Assembly: GCA_014189895.1 (NCBI GenBank)
Contig: BJFQ01000002.1
Span: forward strand, 1-64,000
Length of the DNA stretch: 64,000 bases
Direction: 5' to 3'
Source: Acidobacteriota bacterium
Lineage (GTDB): Bacteria; Acidobacteriota; Holophagae; Holophagales; Holophagaceae
Under the pieces are notes generated by a model. It ran no database searches and had not been told where the DNA came from. It worked only from the letters and a program-made list of their open reading frames with translations. Below, piece after piece: positions 1 through 8,500 of the stretch; position 1 is the first letter of the stretch, and the number at the start of each line of letters is the position of its first letter. The translations under genes were made by a program, and so were the position numbers.

Positions 1-1242
1 TTCATTAGCTAGCAACATAAATTCTTCGATCATCTTATGAGCGTTGTGTCGATCATAGGGATTGGCTCGATTGACTTTACCGTTTTCATCAAAATGGAAC
101 TCGGTTTCTTCACTATCCAGATTCACGGCGCCACGAGCTAGTCTAAGGGCCTTCAATCCTTGAGCTAATTCGAGTCCCGTTTCCAGCATCTGACAAAGTT
201 CTGGTCCTAGTTCAGCTCGGAGAGCAGGTTGTTTATCAATGCAGGCATCACGAACATCGTTATAGGTTAATCGCTTCCTCGAATGGATAACTGATTCAGA
301 GAAAGATGTATGAGTGATGTCGAATTGAGGTGAAAGCGTAATCCAGGCCGTGAGTGTCAAACGATCGACCCCCTCGCGAAGACTACAGAGATCTCCACTG
401 AGGCGTTCGGGGATCATGGGGATACATTCGTCAGGAAAATAAACAGAAGTCCCACGAAGTCGTGATTCTTGATCGAGGGGTCCTCCTTCTTTTACATAAA
501 AACTCACGTCTGCGATATGAACGCCGAGTAACCAACCTCCCCCTTGGCTTTCAGGTAGCGCCTCAAGAGAGATGGCATCGTCAAAATCTTTAGCTGTCGG
601 AGGATCGATCGTGCAGGTTAGGTGGTGACGAAGGTCTTCACGATCTTTCAGCCATTCGGAGGGAACCGAAGTGGGGAAAATCGCTAATTCATGCATGACT
701 GCAGGAGGGAACACTTGTCGAATGCCGAACATCTCCGCCGTGAGTCGATTTTCCACTCGAAGATCACCTTTTTTGCCTAAGCGTGCGACCACTTTGCCTT
801 GAAGTTGAGCCGAACCTTTTTCTCGGAGTAGTTCGACACTCACCCAATCTCCGTCCTCCGCCAAATCTGAAGGAGGAACAGTAACCATCGGGCCAATACG
901 CTGCTCAAGGGGAAGGACACGCCAACCCCAAGGTTGTTTTTGAAGGGTTCCTGCGACAGATTGAGTACCAAACTTAATGACTTTGACGATTCTAGCTTTG
1001 GCACGACCGTTCCGGTCTTCACCTGTGATCTCGGCTAAGACATGATCACCGTGCAGTGCTTCATGTCGAGTTCCCCACTCCACTAAAACATCTGATCCCT
1101 TCGAGGAGGTTCCGGCGGGTCTTAGAAATCCAGAGAAACCTACCCCATCGGGATGACCTATATACCTCGCTTCGAAAGTTTCTAGAAACCTCAGCCCACT
1201 CTTAGATGCAGTAGGAGTTGATCGCGCAGATTTAGGACTCAC
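1..1242 (-). CDS. rnr: RNase R / RNase II-family 3'-5' exoribonuclease, C-terminally cut by window edge
   Basis: The frame is open from a GTG at 1242 to base 1 (414 codons), so the C-terminus lies outside the window. An in-frame TAA sits 18 bases upstream of the GTG, which limits the start. Residues about 25-75 resemble an RNase R cold-shock domain (GHPDGVGFSGFL). The RNB domain opens with IDPPTAKDFDDAIS, giving the metal-binding Asp residues D213, D219, D221 and D222, followed by HIADVSFYV and FPDECIPMIPERLS. The enzyme degrades structured RNA processively from the 3' end in the cytoplasm. It follows the hexapeptide acyltransferase gene on the same strand after 24 bases, so the two may be cotranscribed. 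RNase II is an alternative, but the N-terminal cold-shock-like region favours RNase R. Confidence 0.9.
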   Translation of the reverse strand, partial: MSPKSARSTPTASKSGLRFLETFEARYIGHPDGVGFSGFLRPAGTSSKGSDVLVEWGTRHEALHGDHVLAEITGEDRNGRAKARIVKVIKFGTQSVAGTLQKQPWGWRVLPLEQRIGPMVTVPPSDLAEDGDWVSVELLREKGSAQLQGKVVARLGKKGDLRVENRLTAEMFGIRQVFPPAVMHELAIFPTSVPSEWLKDREDLRHHLTCTIDPPTAKDFDDAISLEALPESQGGGWLLGVHIADVSFYVKEGGPLDQESRLRGTSVYFPDECIPMIPERLSGDLCSLREGVDRLTLTAWITLSPQFDITHTSFSESVIHSRKRLTYNDVRDACIDKQPALRAELGPELCQMLETGLELAQGLKALRLARGAVNLDSEETEFHFDENGKVNRANPYDRHNAHKMIEEFMLLANE

Positions 1243-1266
1243 AAGATAGCCTATTGATTATGCATT

Positions 1267-2118
1267 TCAAGATGAAGGTCCTTCGAGGCCCCGAATACGT
1301 TGTTTGATTTTCAGCATATCGGACCGATCAATAGGTTGGGCAGGGACACCTCCCCAAGTTTCTTCAGCGGGCACGCGAGCGCCGGGTAAGAGGACCGAAT
1401 GAGGAAGAATCACAGCACCTTCTCCGATTTGAACATCTCCCATCACTAATGAACCAGCCCCCAGAGTGGCTCGATTATGAATTTTAATGGGAGCAATGAC
1501 CAAGTTACCTCCCCCTCCATAATGGGCAAAAATTCGAACGCTACCTCCTAAGGTGACATCATCTCCTAGTTCAATGAATGAAGGGTCACTAATATATTCA
1601 GTGTTGATGAAAGCATGCTTTCCGATTTTCATGCCCATTCCCTTGAGAAAAAGAATTCCAAATGGAGTTAGTGTGGCGAAGGGTAAAAAGGTAAAACGAA
1701 CGAGATAGAAAAGGCCGTTGTGAAGAAACCAAGGAACGGCATGGATCGTGTAGTAACCACCCTTGAAGCTTTTAAATCGCGTAGGCAAGATAAAATTAAG
1801 AATACAGACGGTCACCATGAGCGAAAGCCCAAAAACAAAGAACGCTAAGGCGTAGATAAAGCCCACCATGAACCAACCAAGCCAACTCAAAGTCATAAGA
1901 GGTGGGAAGATGGACAGCATCGTATGACCCGCCCAAAGGGCTGGAGCGAGGGCTGCTCCAAAAGCTAGTGAAGCCAGAATGTACATAAAAAGGACAGCGA
2001 TCAAATAGCTTGTACGTGCAAATCGCCTCAGTAGGGCTTCAAAGATATTAATGGGGGGAGGGTTTCTAGATTGGTCTTCTGCAAAGAGTTTTTTGGGTTT
2101 TGAGGTCGTGTCTTCCAT
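1267..2118 (-). CDS. Membrane protein with left-handed beta-helix (hexapeptide) acyltransferase domain
   Basis: The 283-residue protein has an N-terminal half with at least four hydrophobic segments (about 38-62, 66-85, 86-110, 130-155) and a C-terminal left-handed beta-helix from about 160 to 265. The helix is read from hexapeptide-type turns such as IGKHAFINTEYI, ELGDDVTLGGSV, IHNRATLGAGSLV and VQIGEGAVILPHSV, ending in the usual WGGVPAQPI. This fold normally transfers acetyl or other acyl groups from CoA donors. A similar membrane-plus-helix layout is known at the end of some peptide-synthetase proteins, but the substrate here is unknown. It lies upstream of the RNase R gene and divergent from the GT9 gene, so a role in envelope polymer modification is possible but only inferred. 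Confidence 0.7.
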   Translation of the reverse strand: MEDTTSKPKKLFAEDQSRNPPPINIFEALLRRFARTSYLIAVLFMYILASLAFGAALAPALWAGHTMLSIFPPLMTLSWLGWFMVGFIYALAFFVFGLSLMVTVCILNFILPTRFKSFKGGYYTIHAVPWFLHNGLFYLVRFTFLPFATLTPFGILFLKGMGMKIGKHAFINTEYISDPSFIELGDDVTLGGSVRIFAHYGGGGNLVIAPIKIHNRATLGAGSLVMGDVQIGEGAVILPHSVLLPGARVPAEETWGGVPAQPIDRSDMLKIKQRIRGLEGPSS

Positions 2119-2161
2119 GCCTTTAGACTAACCTTGTTTGCTATCGATACACTATATAGAT

Positions 2162-3136
2162 ATGCGCGTTGCCCTAATTAGACTCTCGGCCATTGGTGAT
2201 ATTTTAAGGTGCCTCCCGGCTTGGCAAAACCTTCATCAAGGTCTTCCACAAATAGAATTTTGCGCGGTCATTGAAGATCGTCATGAGTTCTTATTGAAAC
2301 CCTTTAAGTGGATCCATCCCGTCGTTCTAGAGAGGAAGAAAATCGCCAATCCTCTCAAAGCGATGCAGGAGTTCAGGGCAGTCGCAGAGCAAATCAAACA
2401 TTGCGATGTGTCCTTAGATTTTCATGGGGTATTCAAGTCAGCACTCATCCCATCTCTTGCCAGGATTCCCGATCGTTGGGGTGATGGAGTTCATAAAGAA
2501 GGGGCGCATTGGTTTCAAAACCATATTCTTCCTCCGAAAAGCCAGTCTCGCTATGAACAAGCGCTCGGTCTAGCGGAGGCTTTTGGTCGAACGCAGAAGG
2601 TTAATCATTTGGGTCAATTTAGATCTCTGCGGAAGGTTATTTTTGGTTCAGATGCTCCCGAAGTATCTTCTTCGCCCGAGAGAATCTTGCTGGTTCCTGG
2701 AGCATCACCTCGAGGTGCGCATAAACGATGGCCTCTGAATCATTGGTTGCATTTGGCCGATCAGTTAAAGAAAAAAAAGGATTTGGCTTGGTGCCTAGGC
2801 CCGACAGAAATTCATCTGCGCTCCTGGCTCACGCAAGTATCGGCGATTCCAGCACTTCCCCAACTTCCTTTTTGGGAGATGGCTGAGCAATTAATGAAAT
2901 ATGATCATGTGATTTCAGGTGACACCAGCATTCTTCATTTAGCCGTGGTTCTTGGAATACCCGTCACAGGTCTCTATGGTCCCTCCGATCCAGTCATCGC
3001 AGGTATTCCCCAGGTTTCCGGAAAAATCCTGAGTAACCAAGTTGATTGCTCGCCTTGCCGTGATCGTGGTTGTCAACGAGTGACCTGCCTAGAGAATCTA
3101 AAACCAAAACAGGTTTTAGAACTCCTCTCCCTCTAG
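2162..3136 (+). CDS. GT9-family glycosyltransferase (LPS heptosyltransferase-like)
   Basis: A 324-residue protein starting MRVALIRLSAIGDILRCLP, the Rossmann-like N-terminus of ADP-heptose:LPS heptosyltransferases. The second domain carries LLVPGASPRGAHKRWP (nucleotide-sugar binding), the GDTSILHLA motif and VTGLYGPSDP, followed by a Cys-rich tail (CSPCRDRGCQRVTC) common in the family. It would add heptose or a related sugar to the LPS inner core at the cytoplasmic face of the inner membrane, downstream of KdtA (encoded at 23310). I chose the ATG at 2162 over an upstream TTG at 2138 because family members begin at this Met. No clear Shine-Dalgarno site is visible. The stop codon overlaps that of cysS on the other strand (CTAG). 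Confidence 0.85.
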   Translation: MRVALIRLSAIGDILRCLPAWQNLHQGLPQIEFCAVIEDRHEFLLKPFKWIHPVVLERKKIANPLKAMQEFRAVAEQIKHCDVSLDFHGVFKSALIPSLARIPDRWGDGVHKEGAHWFQNHILPPKSQSRYEQALGLAEAFGRTQKVNHLGQFRSLRKVIFGSDAPEVSSSPERILLVPGASPRGAHKRWPLNHWLHLADQLKKKKDLAWCLGPTEIHLRSWLTQVSAIPALPQLPFWEMAEQLMKYDHVISGDTSILHLAVVLGIPVTGLYGPSDPVIAGIPQVSGKILSNQVDCSPCRDRGCQRVTCLENLKPKQVLELLSL

Positions 3137-4578
3137 CGTCTGAACCATTTGGATTGGCCGTCACGGGTGTCCTCTAGAGTAATTCCTAAGGACTGTATTT
3201 GATCTCGAATTTCGTCCGCACGCTTCCAGTCTTTATTCTTCTTGGCTTGGATTCGTTCCTGAACTAATACTTCAATCTCCTGGTCGGATTCACCTGAAGT
3301 GTTCGGCCAAGCTTCAAATATTTGATTGGCTTCATTTAAAAACAAAAGTACTTCTTGTCTTTCTTGTGAACTAAAAGGCACTCGATCATCTAAGGCGTTG
3401 AGATCCGAAATCATAGTGTAGAGAGCTGCTAAAGCCTCGGGTGTATTCAGATCATCCCTCAAAGCAGTCCAGAATTCATTCCGAGCGCGATCAATGCGGT
3501 CATGAGGACTCAAGGGACCTTCCCATGAAGCGATACTCAAAGGGACGGCTTCTTCCATACGACGTTTAAAATTCCTAATCCGTTCGGCGGCAGCCTTAGA
3601 GGCTCTGAGGCCCTCGAATGAGAAATTAAAGAGTTTACGGTAATGGTTGCTTTGGATCATGAATCTAAAATGAATTGGGTCAATACCCCGATCGACTAAG
3701 TCCTTCAGTGAATAGAAATTACCTAAGGACTTCGACATTTTTTCATTATCTACAAGCAGAAACTCCCCGTGGGTCCAATGCGTTACCCAGGGATGGCCGA
3801 GACAACCCTCGCTTTGGGCGATTTCGTTTTCATGATGGGGAAAAATGAGATCCACGCCTCCTGAGTGCAGATCGATATGCTCTCCTAGAACCTTGAGTCC
3901 CATGGCTGAGCATTCAATATGCCAACCGGGTCGCCCGGGTCCCCAAGGAGAATTCCAAAAGGGTTCGGCAGACTTAGCGGCCTTCCAAAGAACAAAGTCT
4001 CTCGCATGCTCCCGATCGTATTCATCATGATCTTCTGTTTCCGAAGTATTCGACCCTAGAGAGATCCTGGATAATTGCCCATAGGTTTTGAAATCTTTGA
4101 CGCGGAAGTAAACGGAACCTTCTCGAGGATAGGCAAGATCCTTTTGGATCAATTGGTCTATCATCGAAATCATTTCGGGGATATGGTCGGTCGCCTTGGG
4201 ATATACAGTGGCTGGAAGAATCTTAAGAGCCTCAAGGTCTTGGAAGAAAATATGGGAGAACTGATCTGTGAACTCACGCATTCTTAAAAGACGATCGGCA
4301 TTACTTGCGTCGGGCGCTAGACCCACTTGAGAATCGCGGATAATTTTATCTTCAACATCTGTAATATTCATGCAATGCGTGATCGAAAAGCCCGAGGAAC
4401 TTAAAACTCTTTTCAGAAGATCCTGAAACAAGAAAGTTCTTAAATTACCAATATGCGCAATGTTATAAACCGTTGGTCCACAAGAGTACATCCTAACTTT
4501 CCCCTCTTCGTAGGTTTTAATTGCCTCTACTTTGCGCGAGAGTGTATTAAACAGAGCGACAGACTGGGGAGAGGCCAT
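3133..4578 (-). CDS. cysS: Cysteinyl-tRNA synthetase
   Basis: Class I aminoacyl-tRNA synthetase of 481 residues, the normal length. The N-terminus holds CGPTVYNIAHIGN: C33 is the first zinc ligand, and HIGN is the HIGH-type signature that binds ATP. KMSKSLGN, the second ATP-binding signature, lies near residue 280. The zinc site is completed by the Cys of WHIECSAM and the His/Glu of FPHHENEIAQSE. The enzyme charges tRNA-Cys in the cytoplasm. Its gene follows the thioesterase gene by 15 bases on the same strand and ends in a four-base overlap with the GT9 gene on the opposite strand. Nothing is missing or unusual. Confidence 0.98.
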   Translation of the reverse strand: MASPQSVALFNTLSRKVEAIKTYEEGKVRMYSCGPTVYNIAHIGNLRTFLFQDLLKRVLSSSGFSITHCMNITDVEDKIIRDSQVGLAPDASNADRLLRMREFTDQFSHIFFQDLEALKILPATVYPKATDHIPEMISMIDQLIQKDLAYPREGSVYFRVKDFKTYGQLSRISLGSNTSETEDHDEYDREHARDFVLWKAAKSAEPFWNSPWGPGRPGWHIECSAMGLKVLGEHIDLHSGGVDLIFPHHENEIAQSEGCLGHPWVTHWTHGEFLLVDNEKMSKSLGNFYSLKDLVDRGIDPIHFRFMIQSNHYRKLFNFSFEGLRASKAAAERIRNFKRRMEEAVPLSIASWEGPLSPHDRIDRARNEFWTALRDDLNTPEALAALYTMISDLNALDDRVPFSSQERQEVLLFLNEANQIFEAWPNTSGESDQEIEVLVQERIQAKKNKDWKRADEIRDQIQSLGITLEDTRDGQSKWFRR

Positions 4579-4593
4579 GATTAATCGTATGGG

Positions 4594-5007
4594 CTAAGAG
4601 CCCTGATGGGGGGACTGAATTTGTTTCAGATAGTCCAGCCATTCTGAAGGCATGGATACGGTTTTTCCTGAAGTATCGGTGACTAAGTGCTCCGTATGAC
4701 CCGTCGCTATGAGCCTGTCTTCAACAAAGAGTTGATAGTGAAACGTAGCCCCCCGGGGGTGAACTTTAACTATGTTGGTTTCGACCTGAACCCGATCTCC
4801 ATAACGAGCCGACCCCCGGTAGATGACATCAACACCGATGACCACTAACCTTAAACCCTTTGATTCGAAATCTCGATAAGACCTACCACCATCTTTCATG
4901 AAATCTGTACGCGCTACCTCCATCCAATGGAGAAAGTTTGAATGATGCACAATTCCCATAGCATCCGTTTCCACATAACGAACATCGAGGGCAGTTCGAG
5001 AAGGCAT
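4594..5007 (-). CDS. YbgC/4-hydroxybenzoyl-CoA-type acyl-CoA thioesterase
   Basis: A single-hotdog protein of about 137 residues. The motif RYVETDAMGIVHHSNFLHWME matches the YbgC/4HBT family, in which the Asp of TDAMG is catalytic. It hydrolyses acyl-CoA thioesters in the cytoplasm; in proteobacteria YbgC belongs to the tol-pal cluster, but here the neighbour is cysS. I prefer the ATG at 5007, preceded by GGTG, over a TTG nine bases upstream. It probably forms a transcription unit with cysS. The substrate cannot be told from sequence. Confidence 0.85.
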   Translation of the reverse strand: MPSRTALDVRYVETDAMGIVHHSNFLHWMEVARTDFMKDGGRSYRDFESKGLRLVVIGVDVIYRGSARYGDRVQVETNIVKVHPRGATFHYQLFVEDRLIATGHTEHLVTDTSGKTVSMPSEWLDYLKQIQSPHQGS

Positions 5008-5041
5008 AAGCACCAAAGCATCGAGAAGTGGGAGTAATAGG

Positions 5042-5059
5042 GTAATATATAGATATTAC
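5042..5059. promoter_or_regulatory. Inverted repeat in the divergent control region of the thioesterase and thioredoxin-like genes
   Basis: GTAATAT and ATATTAC form perfect seven-base arms around a four-base centre (ATAG). The repeat lies between two divergent genes and directly before the AGGAG site (5061-5065) of the thioredoxin-like gene. It could be an operator, or simply overlapping AT-rich -10 elements. No regulator gene is adjacent. Confidence 0.35.
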
Positions 5060-5070
5060 TAGGAGACTTA

Positions 5071-5529
5071 GTGATTAAAGCTTTTGTATTTGTCCTGACT
5101 GTGCCCTTCAGTTTTGTTTATGGGCAAGATGTCAAATGGGAAACTAATCTTGAAAGTGCTTTGGCTCGGGCCAAGACTGAAAAGAAGATTGTATTTGTGG
5201 ATGTTTGGGCAGCTTGGTGTGGACCTTGCAAGCGCCTTCAGAAGGATGTCTTTCCATCTCCCCAAGCTAAAGCTGCGCTCACCCAAGTAGTCCCCTTAAG
5301 TCTCAAGACCCGCACTGAAGACAACAGTGAAACAGAGAGTGTTTGGGCCGAGAAAGCCTATAATATCGAAGCTTACCCTACGATGTTCTTCCTTGATCAA
5401 AATGGAAAACGTATCGGAGAACCCCATCTTGGATTTATGATGCCAGATGACTTCAGCGCTTGGGTATCAAAAATGGCCGATACATTTAAGAAGGATCCTG
5501 CTCGCTCTAAATCGCCTAAACGTTCATAA
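5071..5529 (+). CDS. Exported thioredoxin-fold protein with a WCGPC motif
   Basis: The 152-residue protein starts at GTG 5071 with AGGAG six bases upstream. Residues 1-18 are a short signal peptide (hydrophobic core FVFVLTVPFSFV, cleavage after VYG, mature protein starting with Gln). The thioredoxin fold contains WAAWCGPCKRL with C50 and C53, and a cis-Pro loop (AYPTMFFL). It is probably a periplasmic dithiol-disulfide reductase of the thioredoxin_7/DsbD-gamma-like type. Its C-terminus is basic (KDPARSKSPKRS). The gene stands alone and is followed by a strong terminator. The redox partner is not shown. Confidence 0.85.
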   Translation: MIKAFVFVLTVPFSFVYGQDVKWETNLESALARAKTEKKIVFVDVWAAWCGPCKRLQKDVFPSPQAKAALTQVVPLSLKTRTEDNSETESVWAEKAYNIEAYPTMFFLDQNGKRIGEPHLGFMMPDDFSAWVSKMADTFKKDPARSKSPKRS

Positions 5530-5557
5530 AAAAAGCCCACATCAGTGGGCTTTTTTT
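5528..5557. terminator. Bidirectional rho-independent terminator
   Basis: GCCCAC (5535-5540), loop ATCA and GTGGGC (5545-5550) make a perfect six-pair GC stem. Seven A residues precede it and seven T residues follow, so it can end transcription of the thioredoxin-like gene from the left and of rpsU from the right. It is the only unambiguous hairpin terminator I found in the window. Confidence 0.92.
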
Positions 5558-5572
5558 ATGACTAGATCAGAA

Positions 5573-5779
5573 CTAGCCCATAATGCGGCGTTCTTGAGCC
5601 AAGCGTTTGAGAGATTTCTTACGAGCAGCCAACATCTTGCGTTTTCTTTTAGCGGAAGGTTTTTCGAAATGTTGTCGCTTTTTGAGCTCGCTCAAAATAC
5701 CTGACTTCTCGCACTTTCGCTTGAAGCGTCTTAAGGCATTTTCAAAAGTTTCGTCTTCTTTAATTTTGATTAGCGGCAA
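5573..5779 (-). CDS. rpsU: 30S ribosomal protein S21
   Basis: A 68-residue basic protein: [18 protein letters not shown], then [17 protein letters not shown] and a Lys/Arg-rich C-terminus, all typical of bS21. It is a small-subunit protein that helps mRNA pairing near the anti-Shine-Dalgarno region. I chose the TTG at 5779 because bS21 proteins usually start Met-Pro-(Leu/Ile/Val), and because AAGGGGGGG lies six bases upstream. An ATG at 5797 would swallow this site and add six atypical residues (KGGIT region). The gene is downstream of the zinc-ribbon protein and lepA on the same strand and ends before the shared terminator. Confidence 0.93.
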   Translation of the reverse strand: MPLIKIKEDETFENALRRFKRKCEKSGILSELKKRQHFEKPSAKRKRKMLAARKKSLKRLAQERRIMG

Positions 5780-5884
5780 TGTAATCCCCCCCTTCATGTT
5801 GAATTTGCTAGTGAACTTTGGGTTCCTGGCAGAACTATTAGTGTATCGTTCTGAGGCCTTGCTGCCAACCTGAGATCTTTGTTC

Positions 5885-6112
5885 CTAGAGTTTGGTACTG
5901 CAATTAAGGCAGACCAAGGCATCGGGAAGGTGGTTTTTGCCACAGAGGGGACAGCGCCGGCCTTTAGCGGTCATGCGCCGACGCAGTCTTAAATAGAGCA
6001 AGACCAATAAGATGACGAGGATGAGGTTCTTTTGAGCTGAAGATAACCAAGGAATCTGAGAGGGCGGTACAACCTCAGTCTCCGAGAGAGAAACTCCTGC
6101 CGGCTGTCCCAT
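5885..6112 (-). CDS. Small membrane-anchored zinc-ribbon protein
   Basis: About 75 residues: a polar N-terminus, one transmembrane helix (about residues 27-42, ILVILLVLLYLRL), a basic stretch (RLRRRM), then a zinc ribbon with two Cys pairs (CPLCGKNHLPDALVCLNC). The ATG at 6112 overlaps the lepA stop in TGATG, so translation is probably coupled to lepA; a GTG three bases earlier is the alternative. No named family comes to mind. The basic segment after the helix suggests that the ribbon faces the cytoplasm. Its fixed place between lepA and rpsU hints at a ribosome-related role, which is inference only. Confidence 0.7.
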   Translation of the reverse strand: MGQPAGVSLSETEVVPPSQIPWLSSAQKNLILVILLVLLYLRLRRRMTAKGRRCPLCGKNHLPDALVCLNCSTKL

Positions 6113-7917
6113 CACGAATCGACTTTCAGAATTGCCAAGAATGCTTCTTGGGGTATTTCAACTGAGCCAATAGATTTCATTCGCTTCTTTCCTTCTTTTT
6201 GCTTCTGGAGTAATTTTTTCTTTCGCGTAATGTCGCCTCCATAACACTTGGCTAAAACATCTTTTCGTCGAGCACGCACATTCGATCGGGCAACGATCTT
6301 GCCGCCAATAGCAGCTTGTATTGCTACGTCAAACATCTGCGTGGGAATGACTTCTTTCATCTTGGTAGTCAAACCATGCCCTAGCGTGACGCTCTTTGAG
6401 CGATGGACTAATACCGAGAGGGCATCGATCGGTTCGGAGTTGACCAAAATATCCATTTTGACTAAATCAGATTCTTGATAGTGCTTCAGGTGGTAGTCGA
6501 AACTAGCGTAGCCCTTCGAAATCGATTTAAGTTTGTCATAAAAATCAAGAACTACCTCGTTCAACGGTAGAAGATAGACCAACATGACACGATCCATGCT
6601 GACATATTCTAATTTTTGTTGAAGGCCGCGCCGTTCTTCACATAATTTCAAAAGTCCACCCACAAATTCTGTTTTAGTGATGATGGTAGCCTCGATCATC
6701 GGCTCTTCAATATGATGGATATATTGCAGGCCCGGTAATTTGGAGGGATTATCCACGATTTCTTTGTTCCCGTCGTTCAAATAAATCTCATAGCGAACAG
6801 AAGGGGCTGTTGTAATTAAGTCAAGGTCAAATTCTCGCTCTAAGCGTTCTTGGACAATTTCCATATGAAGTAGTCCAAGGAATCCACAGCGGAAGCCAAA
6901 GCCTAGAGCGGTACTTGTTTCAGGCTCGAAAGTGAAACTGCTGTCATTGAGGCGAAGTTTACCCATGGCGTCTCTTAGGTTTTCAAAATCATCGCTCGAG
7001 GTCGGGAAAATCCCTGCAAAGACAACCGGTTGGACATCCTTAAAGCCCTTCAGCATAAATGCCGCCGCTTTACGAGTGTGGGTAATCGTATCCCCCACTT
7101 TGACATCCTTGAGTTCCTTGATACCCGCCATCAAGTAGCCTACTTCTCCGACAGAAAGACGATCTACCTTGGTCATTTTAGGGTCGTAAATCCCAATTTC
7201 CTGAACATCATGATCAGATCCGTTACTCATGAAACGTATTTTGTCACCAGGGGTCAAAGTACCTTCGAAGACACGGATAAGACTGACGATGCCTCGGTAG
7301 GGGTCATAGTAGGAGTCAAAAACAAGTGCCTGGAGCGGAGCGGATGCATCACCTTTAGGAGGTGGAATGTGTTCAACGATGCTCTCCAAAACTTTTTCAC
7401 AGTTGAGGCCGGTTTTAGCACTTATTTCAACAGCATGAAGGGTGTCAACCAAGCCAATAACTGAATCAATTTGTTCTAAAACATGCACCGAATCAGCCGA
7501 GGGCAAATCAATTTTATTGAGGACAGGAAAAATTTCTAGACCATTGTCTAGAGCAAGGTAGGCATTGGCGAGTGTTTGTGCTTCAACCCCTTGGGTCGCA
7601 TCCACAACTAGAATAGCCCCCTCACATGCAGCAAGGCTTCGAGATACTTCATAGGTGAAATCGACATGGCCAGGGGTATCGATAAGATTGAGGGTATAAA
7701 TTTTGCCATCTTTATATTGATATTTCAGTGTGACGGCATGGGCTTTGATCGTAATCCCTCGCTCACGCTCAAGATCCATATCATCAAGAATCTGTGCTTG
7801 CATGTCCCTTGTAGCGACAGTTTTGGTAATTTCTAATAAACGATCAGCCAAAGTCGATTTGCCATGGTCAATGTGCGCAACAATTGAGAAATTTCTTATT
7901 AGCTGAGGGTCAATCAA
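6112..7917 (-). CDS. lepA: Elongation factor 4 (LepA) GTPase
   Basis: A 601-residue translational GTPase of normal length. G1 is [10 protein letters not shown], the switch I region has [10 protein letters not shown]3 is DTPGHVDF and G4 is NKIDLPSA. The LepA-specific C-terminal domain ends with [20 protein letters not shown]. It acts on ribosomes, binding after translocation, and is membrane-associated in some bacteria. The start is a TTG at 7917 (Ile-Asp-Pro follows, as in many LepA proteins) with TAGGA upstream. The stop codon overlaps the ATG of the zinc-ribbon gene, and rpsU follows, making a translation-linked unit. Confidence 0.98.
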   Translation of the reverse strand: MIDPQLIRNFSIVAHIDHGKSTLADRLLEITKTVATRDMQAQILDDMDLERERGITIKAHAVTLKYQYKDGKIYTLNLIDTPGHVDFTYEVSRSLAACEGAILVVDATQGVEAQTLANAYLALDNGLEIFPVLNKIDLPSADSVHVLEQIDSVIGLVDTLHAVEISAKTGLNCEKVLESIVEHIPPPKGDASAPLQALVFDSYYDPYRGIVSLIRVFEGTLTPGDKIRFMSNGSDHDVQEIGIYDPKMTKVDRLSVGEVGYLMAGIKELKDVKVGDTITHTRKAAAFMLKGFKDVQPVVFAGIFPTSSDDFENLRDAMGKLRLNDSSFTFEPETSTALGFGFRCGFLGLLHMEIVQERLEREFDLDLITTAPSVRYEIYLNDGNKEIVDNPSKLPGLQYIHHIEEPMIEATIITKTEFVGGLLKLCEERRGLQQKLEYVSMDRVMLVYLLPLNEVVLDFYDKLKSISKGYASFDYHLKHYQESDLVKMDILVNSEPIDALSVLVHRSKSVTLGHGLTTKMKEVIPTQMFDVAIQAAIGGKIVARSNVRARRKDVLAKCYGGDITRKKKLLQKQKEGKKRMKSIGSVEIPQEAFLAILKVDS

Positions 7918-7972
7918 GGCAGTTTCCTAACCCTTATTGTATCGGTGGAGATAGAGATTGAAATTATTAATA

Positions 7973-7999
7973 TTGACTCCGTGGGAACTTCGTTAAAGT
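7973..7999 (+). promoter_or_regulatory. Possible sigma70-type promoter before the NTF2-like gene
   Basis: TTGACT (7973-7978) is followed after 15 bases by TAAAGT (7994-7999), with AGGAGAG and the ATG at 8022 just beyond. The spacer is two bases short of ideal, so this is a weak call. Confidence 0.3.
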
Positions 8000-8021
8000 T
8001 AGTTGTTAATAGGAGAGAAAA

Positions 8022-8492
8022 ATGCGCTCTTTTTTTCTATCAATCCTTTACGTGGCTTTATTTGCCCAAAACCCTGACCAGGCCTTGGTTAACCAGAAAA
8101 TAGATGCTTGGCATCAAGCCGCCTCCCAGGCAGACGAAAAGGTCTATTTTGACCTCATTCATCCTTCAGGGATCTTCATGGGTACAGATGCGCACGAGCG
8201 ATGGACCAAAGAAGAATTTCTCGCCTATACTCGCCCGTTTTTTTCGAAAGGGAAAGGTTGGTCGTTTAAGTCGGTCCGTCGTTCAGTTTCTTTTTCCAAA
8301 GATGGTCAAACGGCTTGGTTCGACGAGGATCTGGATACTCCCAACTTGGGACCCGCTCGGGGGACTGGGGTGATGGTTCTAACCAATACCGAGTGGAAGA
8401 TCATTCACTATAATTTGACTGTCACGATCCCAAATCCACTGATGCCTATGATTAAAAATCATATTGAGCTCTTTTTTAAAAAAACGTCCTAA
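8022..8492 (+). CDS. Exported NTF2-like (SnoaL/DUF4440-type) protein
   Basis: The 156-residue protein starts at ATG 8022 behind AGGAGAG. A very short signal peptide (residues 1-15, ending LFA) is followed by Gln. The rest fits an NTF2-like cone fold: a long N-terminal helix (ALVNQKIDAWHQAASQAD), HPSGIFMGTDAHERWTKEEF and a C-terminal sheet (GTGVMVLTNTEWKIIHYNL). Such proteins bind or convert small molecules, or act as partner domains; none of these roles can be assigned here. It leads directly into the M28 peptidase gene (eight-base gap), so it is part of the secreted hydrolase block. Confidence 0.75.
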   Translation: MRSFFLSILYVALFAQNPDQALVNQKIDAWHQAASQADEKVYFDLIHPSGIFMGTDAHERWTKEEFLAYTRPFFSKGKGWSFKSVRRSVSFSKDGQTAWFDEDLDTPNLGPARGTGVMVLTNTEWKIIHYNLTVTIPNPLMPMIKNHIELFFKKTS

Positions 8493-8500
8493 GGATATTT

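Noticed and set aside
7030-7464. 144-codon plus-strand frame inside lepA
   Set aside because: Antisense shadow of a strongly conserved gene with unlikely residue composition.
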